From positions 1 through 64,000 of the forward strand of contig NZ_JANKZF010000012.1 of assembly GCF_027568515.1 (NCBI RefSeq): a DNA stretch of 64,000 bases, read 5' to 3'. The notes below the pieces were generated by a model. It saw only the letters and a program-made list of their open reading frames with translations. It was not told the DNA's origin and searched no databases. Source of the DNA: Arthrobacter sp. HY1533 (GTDB lineage: Bacteria; Actinomycetota; Actinomycetes; Actinomycetales; Micrococcaceae). Both the position numbers and the translations under genes were made by a program. This document shows positions 8,352 to 18,300 of the stretch, piece by piece (the stretch's first letter is position 1; the number at the start of each line of letters is the position of its first letter).

Positions 8352-9818
8352 ATGACTATCGAAAACACCGCCCCCCTGACCACGGCAGCCGGCGCACCGG
8401 TTGCCAACAACCAGGACAGCCTCACCGCCGGCCCCCGTGGCCCGATGCTGCTGCAGGACGTCTGGTTCCTTGAAAAGCTGGCCCACTTCAGCCGCGAGGT
8501 CATCCCCGAGCGCCGCATGCACGCCAAGGGCTCCGGCGCCTTCGGCACGTTCACGGTCACGAACGACATCACGAAGTACACGAAGGCTGACATCTTCTCC
8601 GAGGTGGGCAAGAAGACCGAAATGTTTGCACGGTTCTCCACCGTTGCCGGCGAACGCGGCGCTGCCGACGCCGAGCGCGACATCCGCGGCTTCTCCCTGA
8701 AGTTCTACACAGAAGAGGGCAACTGGGACCTGGTGGGCAACAACACCCCCGTGTTCTTCTTCCGCGACCCGCTGAAGTTCCCCGACCTGAACCGCGCCGT
8801 CAAGCGCGATCCCCGCACCAACATGCGCAGCGCCGAGAACAACTGGGACTTCTGGACCAACCTGCCCGAGTCCCTGCACCAGGTCACGATCGTCATGTCC
8901 GACCGCGGCATCCCGGCCAGCTACCGCCACATGCACGGCTTCGGCTCGCACACCTTCTCCCTGATCAACGCCGCGGGCGAGCGCTTCTGGGTCAAGTTCC
9001 ACCACGTCACCCAGCAGGGCATCAAGAACCTGACGGACGAGGAAGCCGGTGCATTGGTTGCCGCGGACCGCGAGTCCAGCCAGCGCGACCTCTTCGACTC
9101 CATTGAGAACGGCGACTTCCCGAAGTGGAAGCTCATGGTCCAGATCATGCCCGAGGCTGACGCTGACACCTACAAGTACCACCCGTTCGACCTCACCAAG
9201 GTTTGGTCCAAGAAGGACTACCCGCTGATCGAGGTTGGCGAGTGGGAACTGAACCGCAACGCCGAGAACTACCACGCCGATGTTGAGCAGTCTGCCTTCA
9301 CCCCGGCCAACGTTGTCCCCGGCATCAGCTTCTCACCGGACCGCATGCTGCAGGGCCGCCTGTTCTCCTACGGCGACGCCGCACGCTACCGTCTCGGTGT
9401 GAACCACCACCAGATCCCGGTGAACGCGCCGCGCAACAACGTCAACACCTACCACCGCGACGGCCAGGGCCGCGTTGATGGCAACCAGGGCCGCACCCCC
9501 GGCATCGAGCCGAACTCCTACGGCCGCTGGCCCGAGCAGCCGGCCTACGCCGATCCGGCACAGGCCATTGGCGCCGTTGCGGACCGCTTCAACTACCGCG
9601 ACGACGATGCCAACTACTTCGAGCAGCCCGGCATCCTGTTCCGCGAGAAGATGACGGATGAGCAGCGCCAGGTGCTCTTCGAGAACACCGCCCGTGCCAT
9701 CGACGGTGCCTCAGCGGCCACCATTGAGCGCCACATCTTCAACTGCACGCAGGCGGATCCCGCCTACGGTGAAGGTGTCCGCAAGGCCATCGAGGCGCAC
9801 CAGGCGTCCAAGGCCTAG
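8352..9818 (+). CDS. katA: monofunctional haem catalase (clade 3)
   Basis: 488 residues, typical of small-subunit catalase. It disproportionates hydrogen peroxide in the cytoplasm. Key residues are visible: H57 in [13 protein letters not shown]131 in [11 protein letters not shown] and the haem-ligand Y340 in [14 protein letters not shown]. The ATG follows a TAGGAG ribosome site inside the furA 3' end. Codon use is strongly biased to C/G-ending codons, as expected for a highly expressed gene. It is co-transcribed with furA and followed by a long hairpin. The N-terminal extension of about 20 residues before the catalase core is ordinary. Confidence 0.97.
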   Translation: MTIENTAPLTTAAGAPVANNQDSLTAGPRGPMLLQDVWFLEKLAHFSREVIPERRMHAKGSGAFGTFTVTNDITKYTKADIFSEVGKKTEMFARFSTVAGERGAADAERDIRGFSLKFYTEEGNWDLVGNNTPVFFFRDPLKFPDLNRAVKRDPRTNMRSAENNWDFWTNLPESLHQVTIVMSDRGIPASYRHMHGFGSHTFSLINAAGERFWVKFHHVTQQGIKNLTDEEAGALVAADRESSQRDLFDSIENGDFPKWKLMVQIMPEADADTYKYHPFDLTKVWSKKDYPLIEVGEWELNRNAENYHADVEQSAFTPANVVPGISFSPDRMLQGRLFSYGDAARYRLGVNHHQIPVNAPRNNVNTYHRDGQGRVDGNQGRTPGIEPNSYGRWPEQPAYADPAQAIGAVADRFNYRDDDANYFEQPGILFREKMTDEQRQVLFENTARAIDGASAATIERHIFNCTQADPAYGEGVRKAIEAHQASKA

Positions 9819-9837
9819 TCCCCACGCCCTCCCAGGT

Positions 9838-9891
9838 ACGACGGCGGCACCTGCCTTTCGCTTTTCAGCGAGGGGCAAGTGCCGCCGTCGT
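9838..9891 (+). terminator. long hairpin after katA
   Basis: Arms ACGACGGCGGCAC (9838-9850) and GTGCCGCCGTCGT (9879-9891) pair perfectly. The pairing continues inward, with one mismatch and two G-T wobbles, down to CGCT/AGCG around a four-base loop. There is no T-run. It is a probable terminator for furA-katA, possibly acting for the convergent ankyrin unit as well. Confidence 0.65.
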
Positions 9892-9914
9892 CGGTTAAGG
9901 CCCGACGCCGCAGG

Positions 9915-10003
9915 CCGGCGATCGAGCCCGCCGACCGGTGATCGAGCCTGTCGACCGGTGATCGAGCCTGTCGAGATCCAGGTTTCGACAGGCTCAACCA
10001 CCG
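9915..10003. repeat. REP-like palindromic repeat with tandem half-units
   Basis: Three head-to-tail 20-nt units start at 9915, 9935 and 9955 (the last two CCGGTGATCGAGCCTGTCGA). The third continues into an inverted arm TTTCGACAGGCTCAACCACCG (9983-10003). A relative of the same element lies at 44755-44805. Repeats built on GATCGAGCCTGTCGA are common between genes in Micrococcales. Confidence 0.7.
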
Positions 10004-10015
10004 ACAACGCAGGCG

Positions 10016-10402
10016 CTAGGCGAGGAGGTGTTCGCGGCCGAACATGGCCGCCGTGGCCCGGGCCGAGGGGGTTCCTGCGTCGAGGTCTGCCCCGGCTGCC
10101 ACCAATTGCGCCACAATGGCGTCCTCACCCTTGAACAGGGCCCCGGCCAGCGGCGACTGGTCGCGGCCGTTGCGGATGTCGGCATTGGCACCCCGTCCCA
10201 GCAGCATGGTGACGGTCGCGCCCTGGCCCTTGTAGGTGGCCAGCATCAGCAGCGTGTTGCCGTCGGGGTCCTGCGCATCCACGGGCAGCCCGTGGTCCAG
10301 GAACTCGGCCAGTTCCTCGGTTTTGCCTTCGCGGGCAAGGTCCATGGCCAGGGCAAGGACCTTGGCCGCCTGGTCGTCGTTGAGCGGTGAAGTGTTGGTC
10401 AT
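10016..10402 (-). CDS. small ankyrin-repeat protein
   Basis: 128 residues with about three ankyrin repeats: DPDGNTLLMLATYKGQGATV, NGRDQSPLAGALFKGEDAIV and the flanking partial units. Such domains mediate protein contacts. The ATG at 10402 overlaps the stop of the upstream gene as ATGA, so translation of the two is probably coupled. It faces katA across the terminator. In Pseudomonas an ankyrin protein (AnkB) is needed for full catalase KatB activity, so a link to KatA here is conceivable, but it is inferred only from position. Confidence 0.8.
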   Translation of the reverse strand: MTNTSPLNDDQAAKVLALAMDLAREGKTEELAEFLDHGLPVDAQDPDGNTLLMLATYKGQGATVTMLLGRGANADIRNGRDQSPLAGALFKGEDAIVAQLVAAGADLDAGTPSARATAAMFGREHLLA

Positions 10403-11274
10403 TTCTCCACAGTAGGTGATGGCCGAGCAGATTTCCCCTGCCCGGCATCCTTCGCGGCAGCAACGGGCAGGTCCAGGCCGCCGGCCTGGGCGAACGCCGC
10501 GAGCTGGCCGCCGCCGCTGCCATGTTGGCGGCCAAAGACGTGGATGATGGCGGGCGTCCCCCACACGTCGTTTGCCCAGACAGTCATGCCCGCGTGGCGG
10601 GGGCTGGAATTCCAGGCCAGTTCCTCAACCCCGGCCGCCAGTTCCAGCAGCGCCTCCACGCCCACGGCATCGAGGGAGTCCACCGCTCCCCGCGGGACGG
10701 CCGTCCAGTGGCCCGCCGCGGCGGGGGAGCCGGGGATTTCCTGGACAGCTTCCATCAGAAACGCCCGGGAAGTCCAAGGGCCCGCAGACAGGCCGATTTC
10801 GGGGTCTGTCGCTTCGGGGGCCTGCTCCGTACTTGGGGCCGGGGACGGATCGGCGGGGCTGCCCGAAGCTTCAGCTGCCCATTCACGCAAGGCGGCATCC
10901 AACGCCGCGGTCTCCCCGGACCGCACGCGCTGGTGGGCCGGTAACTTGAGGGCGGCAGAGGCCGTGGGGCTTCCGGGCCACGCAAAAAACGTGTGGAGGC
11001 TGGGGGTTGAGGTCTCTGACACGGGCTCGCCAATCGCATCGCCCACGGGCTGCCAGTTCCGCGACATGCAAAGTTGCGCTGCAGTGGCCCCGGACATGTC
11101 CACCAGGGCCTGGCGCAGGCGGCCGTAGCAGTGCAACAGGTCGGTGGCGGATGCGGCGTCGAAGGCCAGCGAGGGGTCATTGAGGCGGATGACGAAGTGC
11201 CCCGGAGTCAGAGGGAACTTGGGCCGGCAGACGCCCCAGAAGGTGGAGGCAAACAAGTGCTCGCGCGCGGCCAC
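10399..11274 (-). CDS. uncharacterised 291-residue protein
   Basis: I do not recognise this protein with confidence. The N-terminal half (HLFASTFWGVCRPKFPLTPGHFVIRLND, later LLHCYGRLRQAL and CMSRNWQPVGD) has a faint HIT/GalT-like feel (PGHFVI). The middle is Pro/Ala/Ser-rich, and the C-terminal half is Ala-rich with WGTPAIIHVFGRQHG. The GTG at 11274 is chosen over an upstream GTG at 11361 because GGAAAGGA sits about 8 nt before it, and a minus-strand TATGCT (11307-11312) gives a -10 that would exclude the longer form. It is translationally coupled to the ankyrin gene. Confidence 0.55.
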   Translation of the reverse strand: MAAREHLFASTFWGVCRPKFPLTPGHFVIRLNDPSLAFDAASATDLLHCYGRLRQALVDMSGATAAQLCMSRNWQPVGDAIGEPVSETSTPSLHTFFAWPGSPTASAALKLPAHQRVRSGETAALDAALREWAAEASGSPADPSPAPSTEQAPEATDPEIGLSAGPWTSRAFLMEAVQEIPGSPAAAGHWTAVPRGAVDSLDAVGVEALLELAAGVEELAWNSSPRHAGMTVWANDVWGTPAIIHVFGRQHGSGGGQLAAFAQAGGLDLPVAAAKDAGQGKSARPSPTVEK

Positions 11275-11399
11275 AACCCCATCCTTTCCAAGCGGCAATT
11301 GTTGCCAGCATAGCCCAACGCCGCCAACCCGCCCCGCCGGAACAACTGCAGCTTCAGGCACGTTTTACCCAATGAAGGCAACTAGTGAAAGGACCTGGA

Positions 11400-12263
11400 G
11401 TGCGAAGCCACTACAACGGACTCAAGACCGCTGCCCTGTTCGGCGTGCTGTGGGCGGTGCTGCTGGGGTTGGGCGCCGTCATCGGTGCCGGCATGAACAG
11501 CGCCGCACCGCTGTGGATCTTTGCCCTCATCGGCGTGGGCACCACGGCGTACGGCTACTGGACTAGCGACAAGATCGCCGTCCGGTCCATGCAGGCCTAC
11601 CCCGTGACCGAGCAGCAGGCGCCCGGCATCTACCGGATCGTGCGGGAACTGTCGGCCAAGGCAAATCAGCCCATGCCGGCCATCTACATCTCCCCGACGC
11701 AGGCGCCCAACGCCTTCGCCACGGGCCGCAACCCCCAGAACGCCGCGGTCTGCTGCACCGAGGGCATCTTGAACATCCTCGATGAGAGGGAACTGCGCGG
11801 GGTCCTGGGGCACGAGCTCATGCATGTCTACAACCGCGACATCCTCACCTCCTCGGTGGCCGCGGCCGTGGCCGGCGTGATCACCTCCGTGGCGCAAATG
11901 CTCATGTTCTTCGGCGGGGACCGGCGCAATGCCAACCCGTTGGCCATGATTGCCATGGCGTTGCTGGCCCCCTTGGCTGCCTCCATGGTCCAGTTGGCCA
12001 TCAGCCGCACCCGTGAATACGACGCCGACCAGGACGGTGCCAGGCTGACGGATGACCCGCTCGCCCTGGCCTCGGCGCTGCGCAAGCTGGAACTGGGCGT
12101 GCAGCGGGCCCCGCTCCCGCAGGAGCAGCAACTCGTCAACACGAGCCACCTCATGATCGCCAACCCCTTCAGGGGCGGCGGTGCGGCCAAGTTGTTCGCC
12201 ACCCACCCGCCCATGGCCGAACGCATTGCCCGGCTGGAGAAGATGGCCGGCCGCCCGCTCTGA
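11400..12263 (+). CDS. htpX: HtpX-type M48 membrane zinc metalloprotease
   Basis: 287 residues. It starts at a GTG (11400) with AAAGGA upstream, giving the normal HtpX beginning ([13 protein letters not shown]); an earlier in-frame GTG at 11385 is less likely. There are two N-terminal membrane spans, then the zinc motif HELMH (H138, E139, H142) and the third-ligand region [15 protein letters not shown], with further hydrophobic segments around residues 150-195. HtpX degrades misfolded membrane proteins at the cytoplasmic membrane. It is divergent from the unknown gene upstream and 44 bp before the phosphatase gene. Confidence 0.92.
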   Translation: MRSHYNGLKTAALFGVLWAVLLGLGAVIGAGMNSAAPLWIFALIGVGTTAYGYWTSDKIAVRSMQAYPVTEQQAPGIYRIVRELSAKANQPMPAIYISPTQAPNAFATGRNPQNAAVCCTEGILNILDERELRGVLGHELMHVYNRDILTSSVAAAVAGVITSVAQMLMFFGGDRRNANPLAMIAMALLAPLAASMVQLAISRTREYDADQDGARLTDDPLALASALRKLELGVQRAPLPQEQQLVNTSHLMIANPFRGGGAAKLFATHPPMAERIARLEKMAGRPL

Positions 12264-12307
12264 CAGGCCAGGCCACGGCCGGCGGCCCCGTAGGACAGAA
12301 TGGAACC

Positions 12308-13000
12308 ATGCGACTGATCTTGATTAGGCACGGCCAGACCCCCAACAATGTGCGGGGGCTGCTGGACACGGCAGTGCCGGGGCCCGGGCTGACACCCCTG
12401 GGACTGGCGCAGGCCGCAGCACTGCCGGGCGCCCTGGCCGGCCGCGACATTGATGCGCTGTACATTTCCACCCTGACCCGCACGGCGTTGACCGCCGCGC
12501 CACTGGCCGCCGAGCGCGGGCTGGAACCACTGGTGCGTGCGGGCCTGCGTGAGATCAGCGCCGGCGAGCTGGAGATGAAGGGTGACAGGGCCTCCCTCGA
12601 GGCATACCTGGGCACGCTCAAGTCCTGGCTGACCGGGGACCTGTCCGTGCGCATGCCCGGCGCCGACACCGGAACCGAGGTCCTGGCACGCTTCGACGCA
12701 GTGGTCGAGGAAGCATCGGCCCACGAGTCCGTGGCCATGGTGAGCCACGGTGCCATGATCAGGTTCTGGGCCGGACACCGCGGCATCAACCTAGACTGGT
12801 CCAACCCGAAGTACCACGAACTGTCCAACACAGGCATCGTCATCCTCGACGGAGAGCCCACCGGCAGCGCAGCCCCCGGAGGCTGGAAGATCCACGACTG
12901 GAACGGCGAGCCGGCCGGCGGAACCGGCGGCATGGACGCCGACGGGCCCACGGCCGAACTCATTGCAGACGCCGCGGCAACGGGGCATGAAAACGGCTAG
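12308..13000 (+). CDS. histidine phosphatase family protein
   Basis: 230 residues. R7-H8-G9 in LILIRHGQTPNN is the catalytic histidine motif. DALYISTLTRTALTAAPLA, the acid EISAGELEM and the second histidine in VAMVSHGAMIRFW complete the phosphoglycerate mutase-like fold. It most resembles broad-specificity phosphatases of the PhoE/CobC type rather than glycolytic mutase. The gene overlaps the start of the histidine kinase by 14 nt, so the three genes from 12308 to 14986 probably form an operon. The substrate is unknown. Confidence 0.85.
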   Translation: MRLILIRHGQTPNNVRGLLDTAVPGPGLTPLGLAQAAALPGALAGRDIDALYISTLTRTALTAAPLAAERGLEPLVRAGLREISAGELEMKGDRASLEAYLGTLKSWLTGDLSVRMPGADTGTEVLARFDAVVEEASAHESVAMVSHGAMIRFWAGHRGINLDWSNPKYHELSNTGIVILDGEPTGSAAPGGWKIHDWNGEPAGGTGGMDADGPTAELIADAAATGHENG

Positions 13001-14312
13001 GGGCGCCGCCGGCGCCAGCACCGCGGCACCGTCCGCGCACACCAGCGAGGTGCCGGGCCTGGAGGCCCACGCACCCTTCAACACCGTCAACCTGTGGCGG
13101 CTGAAGGGCATCAGCTGGGTATGGTTGGGCACCGCCGCGGTCTGCATCGCGCTCATGGCCGTGGGGGCATCACTGAACATGAGCCTGTACCGCATGGCCC
13201 TGCCGTTCGGCCTGGGCATGGCCATCCTGCACGCGGCCTCCCTGGGGCTCACGGCGGCACGGCCGGTGGCCGGCGTGCTGGTCTCCCTGGTGCCCATGGC
13301 CGTCCTGCCGCTCGTCTCCGACCCCGTGGGCGCGGCACCCATGCCGTTCAGCGTGGTCGCCATGATCACCCAGGTCCTGGTCATCTGCGTGGCCGGCCTG
13401 CGCACCCACTGGATGGTCCCGGCCGCCGGCTGGCTTGCCAGCGTCGTCCTGGGCGTCGTCTCCAACTACTTCACCTTGCCCGAGGGACAGTCCGACGGCG
13501 CCCAAAACAACGTGGTCATCTTTGCCGCGGTTTCCGGCGGACTCATGGTTGCCGCCGTCGTGGCCCAACAGTGGCAGCACCTGCGCGAGGAACTCGCTGC
13601 GGAGCGCACCCTCAGCGCCGAAGAACAATCCCGGCGCCGGCTCGCGGAGGAACGCACCCGCATTGCCCGCGAGCTGCACGACGTCGTGGCCCACGGCATG
13701 TCTGTTGTGGTCGTCCAGGCAACCACGGCCGGCTACCGGCACCCCGGGCTCAGCGATGAGCTCAAGCAGGAATTTGACGACATCGCCGCCAATTCGCGCC
13801 GGGCCATGACGGAAATGCGCAGCATGCTCGGATCGCTTCGAAACGCCGGCTCCGGCCGGGAACTCGGCCCGCAGCCCACCCTGGCGGAGCTGCCGCAGCT
13901 GCTGGCCTCGGCACGCTCCGCCGGGGTGGACATCCCGGAACCGGTGGTCTCGGGCGTTGAGGGCCGCGACATTGGCGAGGTCATCGCACTCACCACGTAC
14001 CGGATCGTGCAGGAGGCGCTGAGCAACGTCATCAGGCATGCGCCCGGGGCCACGGTGCACCTTTCCCTGATGGTCGACGGCGGCCGGCTGCGGGTTTCGG
14101 TGGTCAACACGCGTTCGGGTGTTGGGGCCGTCATGGCGCAGCTGGACAAGGGCGCCCACGTGGGCCAGGGCTTGATTGGCATGCGCGAGCGTGCCTCCAT
14201 TGTGGGCGGTGTGGTGGAATGCGCGCCAACGCCCGACGGCGGCTTTGCCGTCACGGCCACGCTGCCGCTGGCCGCGGCAACCACCAAGGGCAAGGGCGGC
14301 GCACGCGCATGA
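12987..14312 (+). CDS. NarL-type sensor histidine kinase
   Basis: 441 residues. Six or so membrane spans lie at ~45-180 without a large external loop. Then comes a HisKA_3 dimerisation region with the phospho-acceptor H231 in RIARELHDVVAHGMS, and a C-terminal ATPase domain (TYRIVQEALSNVIRHA; GQGLIGMRERA). It partners the response regulator that overlaps its stop (ATGA at 14309). The ATG at 12987 lies inside the phosphatase gene. The compact membrane sensor suggests detection of a membrane or cell-envelope signal, but the signal cannot be named. Confidence 0.9.
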   Translation: MKTARGAAGASTAAPSAHTSEVPGLEAHAPFNTVNLWRLKGISWVWLGTAAVCIALMAVGASLNMSLYRMALPFGLGMAILHAASLGLTAARPVAGVLVSLVPMAVLPLVSDPVGAAPMPFSVVAMITQVLVICVAGLRTHWMVPAAGWLASVVLGVVSNYFTLPEGQSDGAQNNVVIFAAVSGGLMVAAVVAQQWQHLREELAAERTLSAEEQSRRRLAEERTRIARELHDVVAHGMSVVVVQATTAGYRHPGLSDELKQEFDDIAANSRRAMTEMRSMLGSLRNAGSGRELGPQPTLAELPQLLASARSAGVDIPEPVVSGVEGRDIGEVIALTTYRIVQEALSNVIRHAPGATVHLSLMVDGGRLRVSVVNTRSGVGAVMAQLDKGAHVGQGLIGMRERASIVGGVVECAPTPDGGFAVTATLPLAAATTKGKGGARA

Positions 14313-14986
14313 GCATCAGGGTATTGGTGGTGGACGACCAGGCCATGGTCCGGGAGGGCTTCGCCGCACTTTTGGGCGCCCAGGAGGACATTGAGGTGGT
14401 GGGCCAGGCCGAGAACGGGGTCCGGGCCGTGGAGCTGGCGGCCCTGCACCGTCCGGACGTTGTGCTGATGGACGTGCGCATGCCTGTCATGGACGGGCTC
14501 GAGGCGGCCCGGCGGATCCTGGCCCAGGCGCCCGGGGAACCGGGCGCGGGGGACACCCACGTGCTCATGCTGACCACCTTTGATGTGGACGACTACGTCT
14601 ACGACGCGCTGCGGCTTGGGGCCAGCGGCTTTCTGCTCAAGGATGCGCTCGCCGATGAGCTGGTGGCCGCGGTGCGGATTGTGGCCTCGGGCGAGGCGCT
14701 GCTGGCGCCCTCGGTGACCAAGCGGCTCATTGAGCAATTTGCCGTTGCCGGGGCCAGGCCCGTGCTGTCCAGGGAGAGGCTGGCCGGGCTGACCGAACGG
14801 GAGCTGGAAGTCATGACGCTGCTGGGGCGTGGCTGCTCCAACCAGGAGATTGCGGCGCAACTGTTCATTGCCCAGCAAACCGTCAAGACACACGTCAGCA
14901 AGATCCTGGCCAAGCTGGAGTTGCGCGACCGCGTCCAGGCAGTGGTGCTGGCCTACGACACAGGGCTGGTCGAGCCCGGCAGCTGA
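14309..14986 (+). CDS. NarL/FixJ-family response regulator
   Basis: 225 residues. The receiver domain has D9-D10 and the phospho-acceptor D55 (LMDVRMPVMDG), T/K signature residues (LTTFD, FLLKD) and a LuxR-type helix-turn-helix (LTERELEVMTLLGRGCSNQEIA, then TVKTHVSKIL). It starts with an ATG overlapping the kinase stop, so the pair is translationally coupled. Targets are unknown; the downstream M66 protease gene is separated by a terminator and 314 bp and may or may not be one of them. Confidence 0.92.
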   Translation: MSIRVLVVDDQAMVREGFAALLGAQEDIEVVGQAENGVRAVELAALHRPDVVLMDVRMPVMDGLEAARRILAQAPGEPGAGDTHVLMLTTFDVDDYVYDALRLGASGFLLKDALADELVAAVRIVASGEALLAPSVTKRLIEQFAVAGARPVLSRERLAGLTERELEVMTLLGRGCSNQEIAAQLFIAQQTVKTHVSKILAKLELRDRVQAVVLAYDTGLVEPGS

Positions 14987-15010
14987 GCGGGCCCCGGGCA
15001 GTCCCCAGCC

Positions 15011-15040
15011 GGGCAGCGGGCGGTGTTCGGCTGCCCTTTT
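15011..15040 (+). terminator. intrinsic terminator after the two-component operon
   Basis: GGGCAGC (15011-15017) pairs with GCTGCCC (15030-15036), followed by TTTT. It lies 24 bp after the response-regulator stop. Confidence 0.6.
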
Positions 15041-15084
15041 GACCAGCCGGGCAGAACTGGCCTTGGCCAAAAAGCCAGACAATC

Positions 15085-15099
15085 TGTTATCCATAACAA
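15085..15099 (+). promoter_or_regulatory. palindrome TGTTATCCATAACA, shared motif with GH89 gene
   Basis: A perfect 14-bp palindrome about 200 bp before the protease start. Its right part, TATCCATAACAA (15088-15099), recurs identically and in the same transcriptional orientation upstream of the GH89 gene (minus strand, 50150-50161). Possible operator or promoter element. Confidence 0.4.
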
Positions 15100-15300
15100 A
15101 TCTTGCTTCCGGGCCATCAAAAGGGCCGGCAACAGTGCTATTTTCTTCACAGGCAGCTGGTGGGGGCCAGCAGCTGTGGGCGGTGTCCGTGCGCCCGCGT
15201 TGGATCCTTTCGTCCTATCTGGACGGTGCGCTTCAAGCCACGATTTCTACGCCGGGTGCTGTGCCCACGGGTGCAGCCACCCCTGACACCTAGGAACGCA

Positions 15301-18300
15301 GTGAAGAAAACTCCGCCTTTTACAGGCCCAAAAAGAAATGCCACCGGCAAGGCAATGCTCACGGGAGCCGTCCTTGCCATGATGGTGGGCGGCACACTTC
15401 CCGCCACCGCAGCTCCCGCCGTTCCGCTGAATGCGTCGGCGTTTGTGCTGGCCGCCGGAACTGCCGCCATCGACATCAGCGGCGTGAGCATCACCGGCCA
15501 GCTCACGGATGTCACCCGCGATGTCCTGCTGAACCCGTACACCGTGGGTGAAAAGGTCAACTACACCTTCAAGGTCACCAACGGCCGTGCCCAGACCGTG
15601 ACGGTGGTCCCGCTTTCCGGGGACTTCAAGCCGTTCATCCCGGCCGACGGCGGCGGAAACTGCCGCTACATGAACCTGCTGGCCGGTGCCAGCTACAACT
15701 GCACCACGGCCAAGCACACGGTCACGGCTGCCGACCTGGCCGCGGGCTTCTTCAACACCACCACCTCATGGCAGGTTGGCAGCGAGACCAAGACGCTTTC
15801 GACGCCGGCCGTGAACCTGCGTGCCGGTGCCGCCACGGCCGTTGGCCAGCTGAGCATTTCCGGGACGCCGACCAACCCGCAACGCAACACAACAACCTCG
15901 CCATATGCCGTGGGCGAGGCCGTCGACTACACCTTCACGATCCGCAACAACGGCTCCAGCGCCGTGGAGGTGGCCGCGGTTGCCGGTGCGTTTGCGCCGT
16001 TCCTGCCCGCCGACGGCGCAGGCAATTGCAGCCAACCCAGCCTCGCCGCGGGGGCAAGCTACAGCTGCACCACCGCCAAGCACACGGTGACCCGCGAGGA
16101 ACTGGACAGGGGCTACTTCCTGCCCGTCACCTCATGGCGCGCGGACACGGCAACAATTGCCGTCACCACCGACCCCGTCAAACTCGGGACACCCTTGGAG
16201 GACCCGGCGGCCGGCTACCTGAACGCCGCTCCCGCGGACCGCGGGCTGGGCTTCCACGACGTGGACAAGACTGGCGCGCCGCGGGCCATCCGCAACGACC
16301 TGTCCGCCGGCCCGCTGACCGGCATGGTGGAATTTGCCCAAAGCCTCACCGTCAACCCGGCCGGAAACGACGCCGCGGAGATGCCTGACCTGGTGGCAGA
16401 ACGCCAGGCACTCCTGCTCTTCACACCGTCGCAGGCCACCAGCAGCGTCAGCGTCGCGGCCAGCGTCAAGGGCGTTGCCAAGGGCGTGTTCACGCTCAAG
16501 GCGCCTGCCTCACTGCCCGAAACCGATGCAAACTTCCCGGCCGGGCGTCCGTCCGTGGTGTACTCCAAGCGGGCGTGGAGCGTTGACCTGCCGTGGGATG
16601 TGGTTGTCCCGGGCCTGGCGTTGACGTTCACGGCGGCCGACGGCGGCACCGGCACCCTCCCGGCGTCGAACATCACCATGGTCCCGCCGTCAGAACTTGT
16701 CATCAACAACATTGAACTGGGCATGCTGACCACCCCGAACATGAACGGGGACCACGCGTTCATCAACAAGCCGGCGCAGTCGGCGGCCGACTACTTCCAG
16801 ACGATTCCGGTGTCCAAGCTGGTCATGGCCAAGTATGAATCGGTGCAGTTGAACAAGGTCATCGTGGCCAACGGAAACATCTACACCCCGGAGAACCCGT
16901 CGGTGACCAACGGCGATGTGTACTCGGGCGACATGCGCGAGAACGTGGGCAAGGCCCAGGTCTCCACGGGCATCAACCTGGCCAACTTTGGCCAGACCTC
17001 CGGGCCCATGAACCAGCAGCAGCCGTCCCTGTACAACCAGCGGATCATCCACCACTCGGCGGGCCTGTACGCCAACGGTCGTGCCGAACATGGCCTGTCC
17101 GGCGGCAACGGCATGGCCACCATTTACTCCTCTAGCGGCAACGAGCTCAGCCACGAACTGGGCCACTCCTACGGCCTGGGGCACTACCCTGGCCAGAACT
17201 CCTCGCTGCCGGGGGATGCTGCAACCATCAACGCCACGCACCATGCGGATTCCGGCTGGGGCTGGAACGCCTACCGCGGGGCCCTGCGCAGCAACTTGCG
17301 CATGGGTGATTACCAGCCCGACGGCGTGAGCATCAACAACCTGCCGTTCACACAGACCTTTGGCGGCGCCTACAACTACCTGGTGGATGCCATGTCCGGC
17401 GGCTGGGTGGAGAGCAAGTACTCGAACTACACCCTGCACACCGGCTACAGCGCGGACAGGATCCAGGAGTCATGGACCAACGTGGTCCCGGATTTGGCCT
17501 ACCCCAGCGGCTACCGCAACTGGGACGCGGCAACCCAGGGCTACGTGGACGCCAAGGTGCTCAACCCCGCGTTCAACTCGCTGCGCCCCACAGCCGTGGG
17601 CGTGCCCGTGGTGACGCTGCTGGGCGGCTATGTGCCGGCCGACTCCTCCAAAGCGGTGCTGTACCCGGCCTTCCGCTCCAACTGGGGCAACGCCTTCAAC
17701 TACCCGGCACCCGTGCTGGATGGTCCGGCTGCCACCCGGGTGTGCTGGATGGATGTTGACTTCCAGGACGGTTCCGCCAAGGCGTTTGCGCTCAGCGGCG
17801 GCGTCAGCGGGGTTCCCGTGGGCAACGCCCTGCAGTTCAACATCAACATTGCCCAGGCCGATGCACCCACGGGTGCCCAGCTGTCCTGCAGGCAGAACGG
17901 TGTCACCAGCCAGTACGGCAACCGGATCGACATCGCCACGGACAGCCCGGCCATGCCGGCGGCCGAGACGATTGGCCAGGAGGCCGGCTACACGGCAGTG
18001 CGCGACGCCGAGCTGCCGGCCCTGCAGGCGGAACTCGAGTCCCTCGCCGCCAGCGCCTTCCCGCTGCTGGGGACTGGTTCCAGCGTGGCCCTGGCCACGT
18101 GGCAGGGCAGCCTGGATCTGCTGAGCCCTGCCGCCAAGACCGTGGCACAGAAAATCCTGGCCCTTGATGCCGCGGCAGGCAACGCGGAGAAGTTTGTCCG
18201 CTACTACCAGGACACCATGGGCTCCGCCGCCACACAGCAGAGGTTCAAGGAACTGCTGGGCAATTCCGGGCTGACGCCCTCGGCCGCCACGCCCGTGGTT

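Larger units (their letters stand above)
14987..15300 (+). other. non-coding region before the M66-like protease gene
   Basis: This 314-bp gap holds a probable terminator at 15010-15040 and the palindrome TGTTATCCATAACA at 15085-15098. It also has the AGGA ribosome site of the next gene at its right end. An open frame runs back to 15103, but it lacks a ribosome site and would put about 66 residues before the signal peptide, so it is treated as leader. Confidence 0.5.

Noticed and set aside
15103-15300. Longer start for the M66-like protease
   Set aside because: No ribosome site, and it would place 66 residues before a good signal peptide; GTG 15301 fits better.
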